From positions 1-5,503 of the forward strand of contig JAQUZA010000243.1 in NCBI GenBank assembly GCA_028691595.1: a stretch of 5,503 nucleotides of DNA. The letters are read 5' to 3'. Origin of the DNA: Candidatus Rifleibacteriota bacterium (GTDB taxonomy: Bacteria; Muiribacteriota; Ozemobacteria; Ozemobacterales; Ozemobacteraceae). Made by a program: the position numbers and the translations under genes. Positions 1 to 5,182 of this stretch are shown piece after piece (position 1 is the first letter of the stretch; each line of letters starts with the position of its first letter). Below the pieces are notes generated by a model that had not been told where the DNA came from, did no database searches, and saw nothing but the letters and a program-made list of their open reading frames with translations.

Positions 1-1115
1 TCGAAGACAACAGTGCCTGGCGGAAAAAGCGTGATGAGCTTCAGGCACTTCTTGAAAGCTGCCGGGGCCAGAGGCATCTCATCGTCATTCAGAATTACCC
101 TGATCCTGACGCTATTTCGACTGGTCTTGCACATCGCATAATATCGGAACATTTTGGTATTCACGTCGATATTCTTTATGCCGGGCAGATAAGTCATCCT
201 GAAAACATTGCCCTGGTCAAGCTTCTGGGTATCGAAATGCGCCGTTGGGAGCCAGGTTTCGACCTTACGCAATACAACGCCTCAGTATTTGTCGACAATC
301 AAGGCACCACTGCCGGCCCGATCGTTGATGCCCTGCAGGCGCTCAAAATTCCCGAACTCATTGTCGTCGACCACCATGAGATTCAGAAACGCCTGAAACC
401 AAAATTTGTCGACATTCGCAAAGTCGGTGCAACTGCCACAATTTTTGCCGACTACTTTCGTGAAGAGCTTATAACCCTGCAGCGCTCAAACAAAGAGCAT
501 GTCATGGTTGCCACAGCTCTTATGCATGGCCTGAAAACCGATACCTGCGGGTTCATCAGGGCCAGTGCCGAAGATTTTCGTGCCGCCTCCTTTCTCAGTA
601 ACTTTGTCGACAGTGATCTTCTCGCCCAGATTTCAAGTCAGGCCAGATCACGACAAACGATGCAGGTAATTCAAGAGGCCCTGGCCAGTCGCACTATCAA
701 AGAAAGCTATTCGATTGCCGGCATAGGCTATGTTCGTTGCGAAGACCGCGATGCCATTCCGCAGGCAGCAGATTTTCTTCTCACCGAAGAAAACATTCAT
801 ACGGCAATTGTTTTCGGGGTGATTTCTCCGAGCGATCAGGAAGAAATAATCGTAGGCTCGATGCGAACCTCACGTATTACCATCGACCCTGACGAATTCT
901 TAAAAGAAGTATTCGGCAAAGACCCTAATGGTCGTTACTTTGGCGGCGGCAAAAAATCGGCCGGCGGCTTTGAAATTCCGATTGGTTTTCTTTCTGGAGG
1001 TAACGACAAAGAATTTCGTGACATGAAGTGGAAACTTTACAAAGTTCAGATTCTGCAGAAGATTCTCAATAAAATTGGCGCAAAGCCTGACGAAAAGATA
1101 ATAGAAGATGAATAA
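1..1115 (+). CDS. DHH/DHHA1 family phosphoesterase (NrnA/RecJ-like), 5' partial
   Basis: The gene is open from the window edge (first full codon at base 3) to TAA at 1113-1115, giving 370 visible residues; the start lies upstream. Numbering visible residues, motif I is NYPDPDAIST with metal-ligand candidates D34 and D36. VFVDNQGT near residues 97-104 is motif II, and the signature DHH is at 123-125. A conserved block reading ATALMHGLKTDT follows near residue 170. The C-terminal DHHA1 substrate-binding domain ends in a Gly-rich loop, GGGKKSAGG, at 314-322. These are the hallmarks of Mn-dependent DHH phosphoesterases, which in known members degrade short oligoribonucleotides, pAp or cyclic dinucleotides in the cytoplasm. 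The exact substrate here is not readable. The more usual His of the GGGH loop is Lys317. It overlaps the next gene by 8 bases, so the two are probably co-transcribed and translationally coupled. Family assignment is secure; substrate is inference. Confidence 0.92.
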   Translation, partial: EDNSAWRKKRDELQALLESCRGQRHLIVIQNYPDPDAISTGLAHRIISEHFGIHVDILYAGQISHPENIALVKLLGIEMRRWEPGFDLTQYNASVFVDNQGTTAGPIVDALQALKIPELIVVDHHEIQKRLKPKFVDIRKVGATATIFADYFREELITLQRSNKEHVMVATALMHGLKTDTCGFIRASAEDFRAASFLSNFVDSDLLAQISSQARSRQTMQVIQEALASRTIKESYSIAGIGYVRCEDRDAIPQAADFLLTEENIHTAIVFGVISPSDQEEIIVGSMRTSRITIDPDEFLKEVFGKDPNGRYFGGGKKSAGGFEIPIGFLSGGNDKEFRDMKWKLYKVQILQKILNKIGAKPDEKIIEDE

Positions 1116-1332
1116 CAAAAAACCGGCCCAGACATTTGAATTGACCGAAGATTACATTGAACTGATCAAGCTCCTGAAATTTATGGGCATCAGCGAAACC
1201 GGCGGGCAGGCCAAACTGCTCGTCGAAAACAACCTGGTGTATGTCGATGGCGAGCTTGAATTACGCAAGCGACGCAAGGTTCGCAAAGGCATGACCGTAA
1301 CGGTCGGCGATGAAACCATCAATGTGATCTGA
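1108..1332 (+). CDS. ybcJ: Small S4-domain RNA-binding protein, YbcJ type
   Basis: This 74-residue protein is essentially one S4 domain. Residues 20-61 hold the diagnostic pattern: a helix with LLKFMGIS, then TGGQAK at 31-36, VDGE at 46-49, a basic run RKRRK at 53-57, and G61. This matches my memory of E. coli YbcJ very closely (LLK, SESGAQAK, VDG, ETRKR), including length. S4 domains bind structured RNA, usually rRNA or tRNA; the role of YbcJ-type proteins is not well defined, so cytoplasmic RNA or ribosome binding is all that can be inferred. The start is the only sensible ATG. It overlaps the upstream phosphoesterase by 8 bases, with only a weak AGAAG before it, which suggests translational coupling. 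Its TGA shares one base with the ATG of the next gene. Confidence 0.9.
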   Translation: MNNKKPAQTFELTEDYIELIKLLKFMGISETGGQAKLLVENNLVYVDGELELRKRRKVRKGMTVTVGDETINVI

Positions 1333-2063
1333 TGCGGCAGTTTGAACGCTATGAGAAGCAGGTTCTGTTCGAACCAATCGGAAACGCCGGCCAGAGAAAG
1401 CTCGCAAAAAGCCGGGTCGGCATAATCGGAGTCGGTGCCCTTGGCACCAATATGGCGAGTTTATGCGCGCGCGCCGGCATTGGCTCGCTGGTTCTTATCG
1501 ATAACGACCGGGTTGAACTTTCGAATCTGCAGCGTCAGATGCTTTTTGACGAGGGCGACCTTGGCGCTGCCAAGGCCCAGAAAGCTGCCGAAAAGCTGGC
1601 GAAAATCAATTCCGAAATTCAGATTGAAGCTTTTGTAGAGCGCCTTGAACCAACAAACTTTGGCGAACTGCTGGGCAATTGCGACCTTCTTCTAGATTGC
1701 ACCGACAACTTTGCTACCAGGTTTATGATCAATGAACAGGCTCTTAAATCAGGCATCCCATGGATTTATTCAGGAGTTACCGCTGCTTCGGGGCAATCGA
1801 TGTTTGTCATGCCCTTTGATACAGCCTGTCTTCGCTGCCTGATACCCGAAAACGAACTGGTCGACGATTTTCCTGCCGTTCATAATTCTGGTATAATTGG
1901 CTCAATCGTCACAATCATCGCCTCTATAAGCGTTTCAATGGCTTTACGCTTCATTGTCGAAAAACATATCGAAAGAGACGTGCTCTGTTTCGATGCCTGG
2001 CACCTTCAATGTCACCGCATCCCCATGGAACGGACACCCGGCTGCCCAGGCTGCAGGGCTTGA
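1332..2063 (+). CDS. E1-like adenylyltransferase of the MoeB/ThiF/HesA family
   Basis: The 243-residue protein has the full E1-like core. It shows RY at 6-7, the nucleotide-binding loop GVGALG at 33-38, IDNDRVELSNLQRQ at 56-69 (acidic D57/D59 and R68), K81 in the AAKAQKA helix, and DCTDN at 122-126. Two zinc-binding CxxC pairs are C166/C169 (CLRC) and C238/C241 (CPGC). Known relatives use ATP to adenylate the C-terminal Gly of a ubiquitin-fold carrier (MoaD, ThiS) before sulfur transfer. The crossover-loop Cys that ThiF uses for an acyl-disulfide (E. coli Cys184) appears absent: the equivalent stretch reads PAVHNSGIIG. There is no C-terminal rhodanese domain, so the sulfur donor must be separate. 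The start ATG overlaps the previous stop (TGATG) and has no Shine-Dalgarno sequence, so it relies on coupling. The carrier gene follows 20 bases later. Whether it serves molybdopterin, thiamine or another thiolation is unknown. Confidence 0.92.
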   Translation: MRQFERYEKQVLFEPIGNAGQRKLAKSRVGIIGVGALGTNMASLCARAGIGSLVLIDNDRVELSNLQRQMLFDEGDLGAAKAQKAAEKLAKINSEIQIEAFVERLEPTNFGELLGNCDLLLDCTDNFATRFMINEQALKSGIPWIYSGVTAASGQSMFVMPFDTACLRCLIPENELVDDFPAVHNSGIIGSIVTIIASISVSMALRFIVEKHIERDVLCFDAWHLQCHRIPMERTPGCPGCRA

Positions 2064-2071
2064 AACAACAA

Positions 2072-2077
2072 AAGGAG
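2072..2077 (+). promoter_or_regulatory. Strong ribosome binding site of the sulfur-carrier gene
   Basis: AAGGAG lies six bases before the ATG at 2084. It settles the start against an upstream in-frame ATG at 2009, which would overlap the E1 gene and add a non-homologous, Pro/Arg-rich leader. The carrier is the only gene of this operon visible here with a near-consensus site, which would fit higher output of the stoichiometric carrier than of its enzyme. Confidence 0.8.
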
Positions 2078-2083
2078 CTTCAG

Positions 2084-2317
2084 ATGAAGATCAAAGTTGA
2101 ATTCGTCGGTGCCATCAATACCGGCCCCTACAAAAAAGAACAGGAATTTGAAGTAAAAGAGAAGCTGACAATTAAAAGTTTTCTTGAAACCCTGCACTTT
2201 GACCCCGGGCACTTGAACTTTATCCAGGTTGTCCGCAACGGCAGTCGCTGCCCACACAGCGAAACCCTAAAAAACGGCGATAAACTTGAGCTGATGCTGA
2301 TGGTGGGTGGGGGCTGA
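2084..2317 (+). CDS. MoaD/ThiS-family ubiquitin-fold sulfur carrier protein
   Basis: A 77-residue protein with the beta-grasp pattern of MoaD/ThiS. It has an N-terminal strand MKIKVEF, a second strand near 20-25, a helix region KSFLETL at 31-37, then the strand FIQVVRNG at 46-53. The closing segment is LKNGDKLELMLMVGGG at 62-77. The protein ends directly in Gly-Gly-Gly, so the activatable C-terminal Gly is exposed without processing. Family members are adenylated there by an E1-like enzyme and converted to a thiocarboxylate that donates sulfur for molybdopterin, thiamine, or in some lineages tRNA or cysteine synthesis. The E1 gene immediately upstream is the obvious partner. One Cys (C56) is present, with no known role in the family. 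The 77-residue length is normal. A dedicated pathway cannot be assigned because no thiamine, molybdopterin or tRNA-thiolation enzyme is in the window. Confidence 0.88.
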   Translation: MKIKVEFVGAINTGPYKKEQEFEVKEKLTIKSFLETLHFDPGHLNFIQVVRNGSRCPHSETLKNGDKLELMLMVGGG

Positions 2318-2337
2318 TCTGGCTGTGAGTGCCAGAT
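2317..2337 (+). terminator. Possible terminator hairpin after the sulfur-carrier operon
   Basis: A perfect 7-bp inverted repeat, ATCTGGC (2317-2323) and GCCAGAT (2331-2337), has a 7-base loop and begins on the last base of the carrier's stop codon. The following bases, TCTGTCTC, form only a broken T tract, so intrinsic termination would be weak. It sits between two convergent genes, where a terminator is expected. The reverse orientation has no T tract. Confidence 0.45.
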
Positions 2338-2343
2338 TCTGTC

Positions 2344-2943
2344 TCAATAAGGGAAATTTTTGTCGAACGTGTTGATAAGAAACCCGGTTACCGTAACTCT
2401 GCCCGACTCAAGAATCATTGAAACTGTGGCAACCGTGTTTTTCTGGGTGGCTATCTGGTAGTTGAGAAATTTCAGGCCATCTGCACCCGGTCGGGCAAGA
2501 TCGAATGTTCCTAATTTTCTGTCGTCGATTAAAAAGGTTACCTTGCCCGGGTTAGCGTAAAATTCGTAATCCCAGAAGTCAAAGACGACCCTGCTCATGG
2601 TGGCAACCACGTCTATTCTCGCACCCGCTTCGGCGCAGGTTGCCATGTACCATTGGCTTCGGTCCATGTGCTTCATGCTCCATTTTCCCGAAAAGTTCAC
2701 AGGGTGCGCATAGGGTGAAGAGGGAATATTACCGCCCGGAAAAAATGCCCCATTTAAAATGCCGCTGCAATCGAGTTGAATCGAATAGCCTTCCTGTTTT
2801 GGGGGTGCCCCATTCAAATTCTCAACTGCCAGGGGATTAGGGGATTCTGCGGCACATCCGGAAAGAAAAACCGCCGCCAGAACATAGAAAAGAACGATCT
2901 GAAACCAGCGCCAAACAAGAACTGTCTGCCTTCTGATAGTCAT
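2344..2943 (-). CDS. Predicted lipoprotein of unknown function, probable beta-sandwich
   Basis: The 199-residue protein starts with a basic n-region (RR at 4-5), a hydrophobic stretch at about 15-28, and the lipobox LSGC with Cys30 as the lipidation site. Residue 31 is Ala, not Asp, which by the E. coli Lol rule predicts delivery to the outer membrane. After a low-complexity linker rich in Pro and Asn (31-50), residues about 52-199 alternate short hydrophobic and polar stretches typical of beta strands. Examples are VTFLIDDRKLGTFDL near 135-149 and TVSMILESGRVTVTGFLI at 173-190. This resembles the jelly-roll modules attached to SGNH esterases and carbohydrate-binding proteins, but no catalytic motif is visible, so that is only a fold guess. 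C59 and C103 could form a disulfide. The gene has AGAG upstream of its ATG as a weak ribosome binding site. It lies downstream of, and may be transcribed separately from, the DUF2156 gene. Confidence 0.8.
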   Translation of the reverse strand: MTIRRQTVLVWRWFQIVLFYVLAAVFLSGCAAESPNPLAVENLNGAPPKQEGYSIQLDCSGILNGAFFPGGNIPSSPYAHPVNFSGKWSMKHMDRSQWYMATCAEAGARIDVVATMSRVVFDFWDYEFYANPGKVTFLIDDRKLGTFDLARPGADGLKFLNYQIATQKNTVATVSMILESGRVTVTGFLINTFDKNFPY

Positions 2944-2975
2944 AGTTATCTCTTTTCTGCTGAACCTTACTACTA

Positions 2976-3003
2976 CTATCGGCAGATTTCTCTCAATAAC
3001 TTA
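2976..3003 (-). promoter_or_regulatory. Possible sigma-28-like promoter of the lipoprotein gene
   Basis: Read on the minus strand, GCCGATAG (2976-2983) differs by one base from the flagellar sigma-28 -10 consensus GCCGATAA. Twelve bases upstream is TAAGTTAT (2996-3003), which matches the -35 consensus TAAAGTTT at 5 of 8 positions; the consensus spacer is 11. Transcription would begin about 26 bases before the ATG at 2943. A one-mismatch 8-mer is expected a few times by chance in a window this size, so position is the main support. Confidence 0.3.
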
Positions 3004-3015
3004 GACGTTCTACCC

Positions 3016-3056
3016 CCCGCTTCAACAAAGACTTTGCCACGGCGGCAAGAAGCGGG
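3016..3056. repeat. Imperfect palindrome in the gap between the two minus-strand genes
   Basis: CCCGCTTC (3016-3023) is complementary to GAAGCGGG (3049-3056), and inside it TTGCC (3034-3038) pairs with GGCAA (3044-3048) around a 5-base loop. The two stems stack directly on the right side, with a 10-base bulge on the left. It begins five bases after the DUF2156 stop, reading on the minus strand, where a terminator or mRNA-stabilising hairpin would sit. No T tract follows on either strand, so a classic intrinsic terminator is unlikely. Confidence 0.5.
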
Positions 3057-3061
3057 CAGGC

Positions 3062-3964
3062 TTAAAACCAGAAGGTAACTTTTTTTTCAAAACCCAACGG
3101 GCTGTAGCGTTCTTTAGCGGTGCGCAAACCCTCGATGCCAAGATCGGCTTCACGATTGAGTATTTTTACGTGGGCAGGCAGGCTGTTGGCAAGGGCCCAG
3201 TTAACATACTGATACATGCCCTTGACCTCGCGCGGAGCTTTTTCGACCGGCACCAGCCATGTTTCATCGGTAATTGGCACCGCCCAGCTCAAGCCGCACA
3301 TATTGTCTTGAATCTTAACCCTGATGCCCATGCCGCCAAGTTTCCAGAGGTTCGGCAACATTCTTTTCACTGACTGGCGTTCGAGTTCGAGAAAGTTGTC
3401 TTCGTCGCCGTATTTCTCATACCAGCGATCAAGGCAGTGAAGAATATGCTCGTGGTCTTCTTCTTTGAGAATGATAATTTCGGCGTTATTCTCTCTCTGA
3501 AATTTATTCAGCTGATTACGGCGTTTGGCAAATTTTCCGCCCGACAGATCTGCCAATTCTTCACGCCAGTAAAGATAATCAAAGTAATCACGATGTTCTT
3601 CGCTGCGAACCGGTGTTAGCTCACTGCTTATGGCTTCTGCCAGGCTTGAAGGAAGAAAGCGCAGCACCCGCTCTTCACCAAAATCTTTTTCGGCATGGTG
3701 CAGCAGCTTTTCGACGGCCGGTTTAACCGGACCACTGCCAAAAGGGCCAAGAAAAATATGCCCGCCCTGCTTGCCTTCGACATCCATGACCAGGCGATCG
3801 CCTATTCTGCTGATGCGGGCCGGGCGATTATAAAACCAGCCGGTAAGATAATAAAATGAGTAATCTGCAGATTTGATATCTTGTGCGAGCAATGCTCTTT
3901 TAACGATATCGTAATGTTCTGCCGTAATTTCAGTCTGTTGTGGAAATTCTGGAATGCTGTTCAT
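3062..3964 (-). CDS. DUF2156 family protein (GNAT-like, PG-lysyltransferase-related)
   Basis: The 300-residue protein carries the family's conserved blocks in order. They are an N-terminal IKSADYSFYYLTGW segment (30-43), DYFDYLYWREELADLSG (126-142), the basic KFAKRRNQLNKF (144-155), and the C-terminal block NREADLGIEGLRTAKERYSP (270-289), close to the family pattern of NREEDLG followed by GLRKAK. Length is normal for the stand-alone form. DUF2156 has two tandem GNAT-like halves and is homologous to the cytosolic transferase domain of MprF-type lysyl-phosphatidylglycerol synthases, but stand-alone members have no settled reaction. No membrane segment is visible, so it is presumably cytoplasmic and not a complete MprF flippase-synthase. 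Start: the ATG at 3964 has no clear Shine-Dalgarno sequence; no better start is seen. It is divergent from the flavin oxidoreductase gene, sharing a 90-base intergenic region. Confidence 0.88.
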   Translation of the reverse strand: MNSIPEFPQQTEITAEHYDIVKRALLAQDIKSADYSFYYLTGWFYNRPARISRIGDRLVMDVEGKQGGHIFLGPFGSGPVKPAVEKLLHHAEKDFGEERVLRFLPSSLAEAISSELTPVRSEEHRDYFDYLYWREELADLSGGKFAKRRNQLNKFQRENNAEIIILKEEDHEHILHCLDRWYEKYGDEDNFLELERQSVKRMLPNLWKLGGMGIRVKIQDNMCGLSWAVPITDETWLVPVEKAPREVKGMYQYVNWALANSLPAHVKILNREADLGIEGLRTAKERYSPLGFEKKVTFWF

Positions 3965-4004
3965 AATGGCATCAATCTATCACAGAACACCAGTTTTAGC
4001 ACTT

Positions 4005-4035
4005 ATTATATGGCGGCTTGACCGGTGGGGGTCAG
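4005..4035 (-). promoter_or_regulatory. Candidate promoter of the DUF2156 gene
   Basis: On the minus strand a perfect -10 hexamer TATAAT occupies 4005-4010, with CTGACC (4 of 6 to TTGACA) at 4030-4035. The 19-base spacer is long, so recognition may depend mostly on the -10. The predicted transcript would start near 3998, leaving a leader of roughly 35 bases before the ATG at 3964. Confidence 0.4.
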
Positions 4036-4047
4036 AGGCAGTATCAT
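4018..4047 (+). promoter_or_regulatory. Candidate promoter of the flavin oxidoreductase, possibly leaderless
   Basis: TTGACC (4018-4023, 5 of 6 to consensus) and TATCAT (4042-4047, 5 of 6) are separated by 18 bases. The expected start of transcription, 7-8 bases past the -10, falls on or one base before the A of the ATG at 4055. This agrees with the absence of a Shine-Dalgarno sequence in front of that ATG. The spacer overlaps the -35 of the divergent candidate promoter. Confidence 0.45.
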
Positions 4048-4054
4048 CACAGCT

Positions 4055-5170
4055 ATGATTACAAGCCTGTTTTCGCCAGTAAGCCTAAAAAATCGTGATT
4101 TTAAAAACCGCGTCATTGCTGCCCCGCCCCCGAGTTATCTGGCCGGGCCTGACGGGCAGGTTCAAACACAGATGCTCGATTACTATTATAACCTGGCCGA
4201 CACAGACGCAGGTATGGTCATAGTCGAAGCAGCGGCAGTATCTTTAGAAGGCCGGGCATGGCTGAAGCAGCTTGGCATTCATTCGAGCGCCATGATTAAT
4301 GGCCTTTCGCGGCTGGTTGAAAAAATCCGAAGTCGCGGTGCTGTTCCTGTCGCGCAACTTTTTCACGGCGGAATCAATTCAATACCCGGGCCAGACCAGA
4401 TCGTTGCCGGCCCCTCGGCAATTGAACACCGCAAACTCAACGCCCGCATCCATGAAATAAAAAAAGACAAATTCGCCCAGATCGTGAATGACTATTCTGA
4501 GGCGGCAAGAATTGCCTGGAACGCCGGGTTTTCCGGAATCGAAATTCAGGCGGCCGAAGGCAGTCTGCCACAGCAATTTTTTTCTCCACTGCTGAACCAT
4601 CGCCGTGACGATTATTCGACTGACTATAATGGCGGCGTTCTTTTGCTGCAGCAGATAGTCAGAGCAGTAAAAAAAGCTGTTCCTGACCTGATGCTTCTTG
4701 TCAGGCTGTCGCTGCGCGATCTGCTACCTGGAGGCTTTTGTTTGAGCACGGCAATTAAGGCCGCGCAAATTTTAAAGAGTGAAGGCATAGACATCTTTCA
4801 CCTTACCGAAGGGCTGAAAGTCGGTAATGCTCAACTTTTGCACCCCTCGCTCGATAAAACTGCCCCCGATGCCCCATTTTCTGAAGACACGCATATTTTT
4901 CGCAACGAGACTGGTTTGCTGACAGTTCTTTCGGGCAAGGTCAGCACCCCTGAGATTGCCATTAACCGCATGAAAAAGGGTGGCGCTGATTTCGTGGCCC
5001 TGGGGCGAACTCTTAACCGCGAACCTCTCTGGCTTGGTGGCCAGATCGACAGCGGGCTGCTACCATGGCAGAAATGTCTGCGCTGCCCCATTTGCAAAGC
5101 CGCTTCAGATGGTTGCCCCGACCGAATCGGGCTTAACCGCTGGCAACTTGCCCCACAACCAAAATCATAA
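4055..5170 (+). CDS. Old Yellow Enzyme family NADH:flavin oxidoreductase, divergent active site
   Basis: From the ATG at 4055 the product is 371 residues and begins MITSLFSPVSLKNR, the standard opening of this FMN-binding TIM-barrel family. A GTG at 4025 would only add ten unrelated residues. Family blocks include DGQVQTQMLDYYYNLA (33-48), QLFHGG (101-106), GFSGIEIQAAEGS (158-170), QQFFSPLLNHRRDDY (173-187), VRLS (216-219), and the phosphate-binding GGADFVALGR (309-318). Relatives use NAD(P)H to reduce activated C=C bonds. The usual substrate-binding HxxH or HxxN pair is here Q165 and E168, so chemistry or substrate may differ. A C-terminal Cys cluster (C341, C344, C347, C354) recalls the 4Fe-4S site of 2,4-dienoyl-CoA and 2-enoate reductases but is more compact. 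The C-terminal flavodoxin-like/NAD domain of those enzymes is absent. The sppA-like gene follows after 12 bases, suggesting one transcript. Confidence 0.9.
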   Translation: MITSLFSPVSLKNRDFKNRVIAAPPPSYLAGPDGQVQTQMLDYYYNLADTDAGMVIVEAAAVSLEGRAWLKQLGIHSSAMINGLSRLVEKIRSRGAVPVAQLFHGGINSIPGPDQIVAGPSAIEHRKLNARIHEIKKDKFAQIVNDYSEAARIAWNAGFSGIEIQAAEGSLPQQFFSPLLNHRRDDYSTDYNGGVLLLQQIVRAVKKAVPDLMLLVRLSLRDLLPGGFCLSTAIKAAQILKSEGIDIFHLTEGLKVGNAQLLHPSLDKTAPDAPFSEDTHIFRNETGLLTVLSGKVSTPEIAINRMKKGGADFVALGRTLNREPLWLGGQIDSGLLPWQKCLRCPICKAASDGCPDRIGLNRWQLAPQPKS

Positions 5171-5182
5171 CAGGAGACAAAC

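Noticed and set aside
290..611. Four GTCGAC sites within about 320 bases, looking like a spaced repeat
   Set aside because: Three are in-frame Val-Asp codon pairs in the DHH gene and all sit in coding sequence at irregular spacing. This reflects a general preference for GTC-GAN codon pairs in the window, not a repeat element.
2009..2083. An upstream extension of the sulfur carrier starting at ATG 2009
   Set aside because: The extra 25 residues overlap the conserved zinc-binding end of the E1, are unlike any beta-grasp protein, and the ATG at 2084 has the AAGGAG site and the family's normal N-terminus.
1332..2317. A bacterial ubiquitin-like conjugation or defence operon (E1, E2, JAB peptidase, ubiquitin-like protein)
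   Set aside because: Only the E1-like protein and carrier are present. No E2-like or JAB-domain protein, and no cyclase or effector, lies beside them. The carrier already ends in Gly and needs no processing. The S4 and DHH partners point to housekeeping.
2966..2976. TACTACTACT microrepeat as an iteron or phase-variable tract
   Set aside because: Only about three and a half trinucleotide units, too short to slip appreciably or to act as an iteron array.
2776..3078. Plus-strand 100-codon frame across the lipoprotein start and the intergenic gap
   Set aside because: No ribosome binding site, no recognisable motif, and its first half is antisense to the lipoprotein signal peptide.
4025..4054. 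GTG start at 4025 for the oxidoreductase
   Set aside because: It adds ten residues outside the conserved family N-terminus, and the proposed promoter overlaps it. It remains the fallback if the promoter call is wrong.
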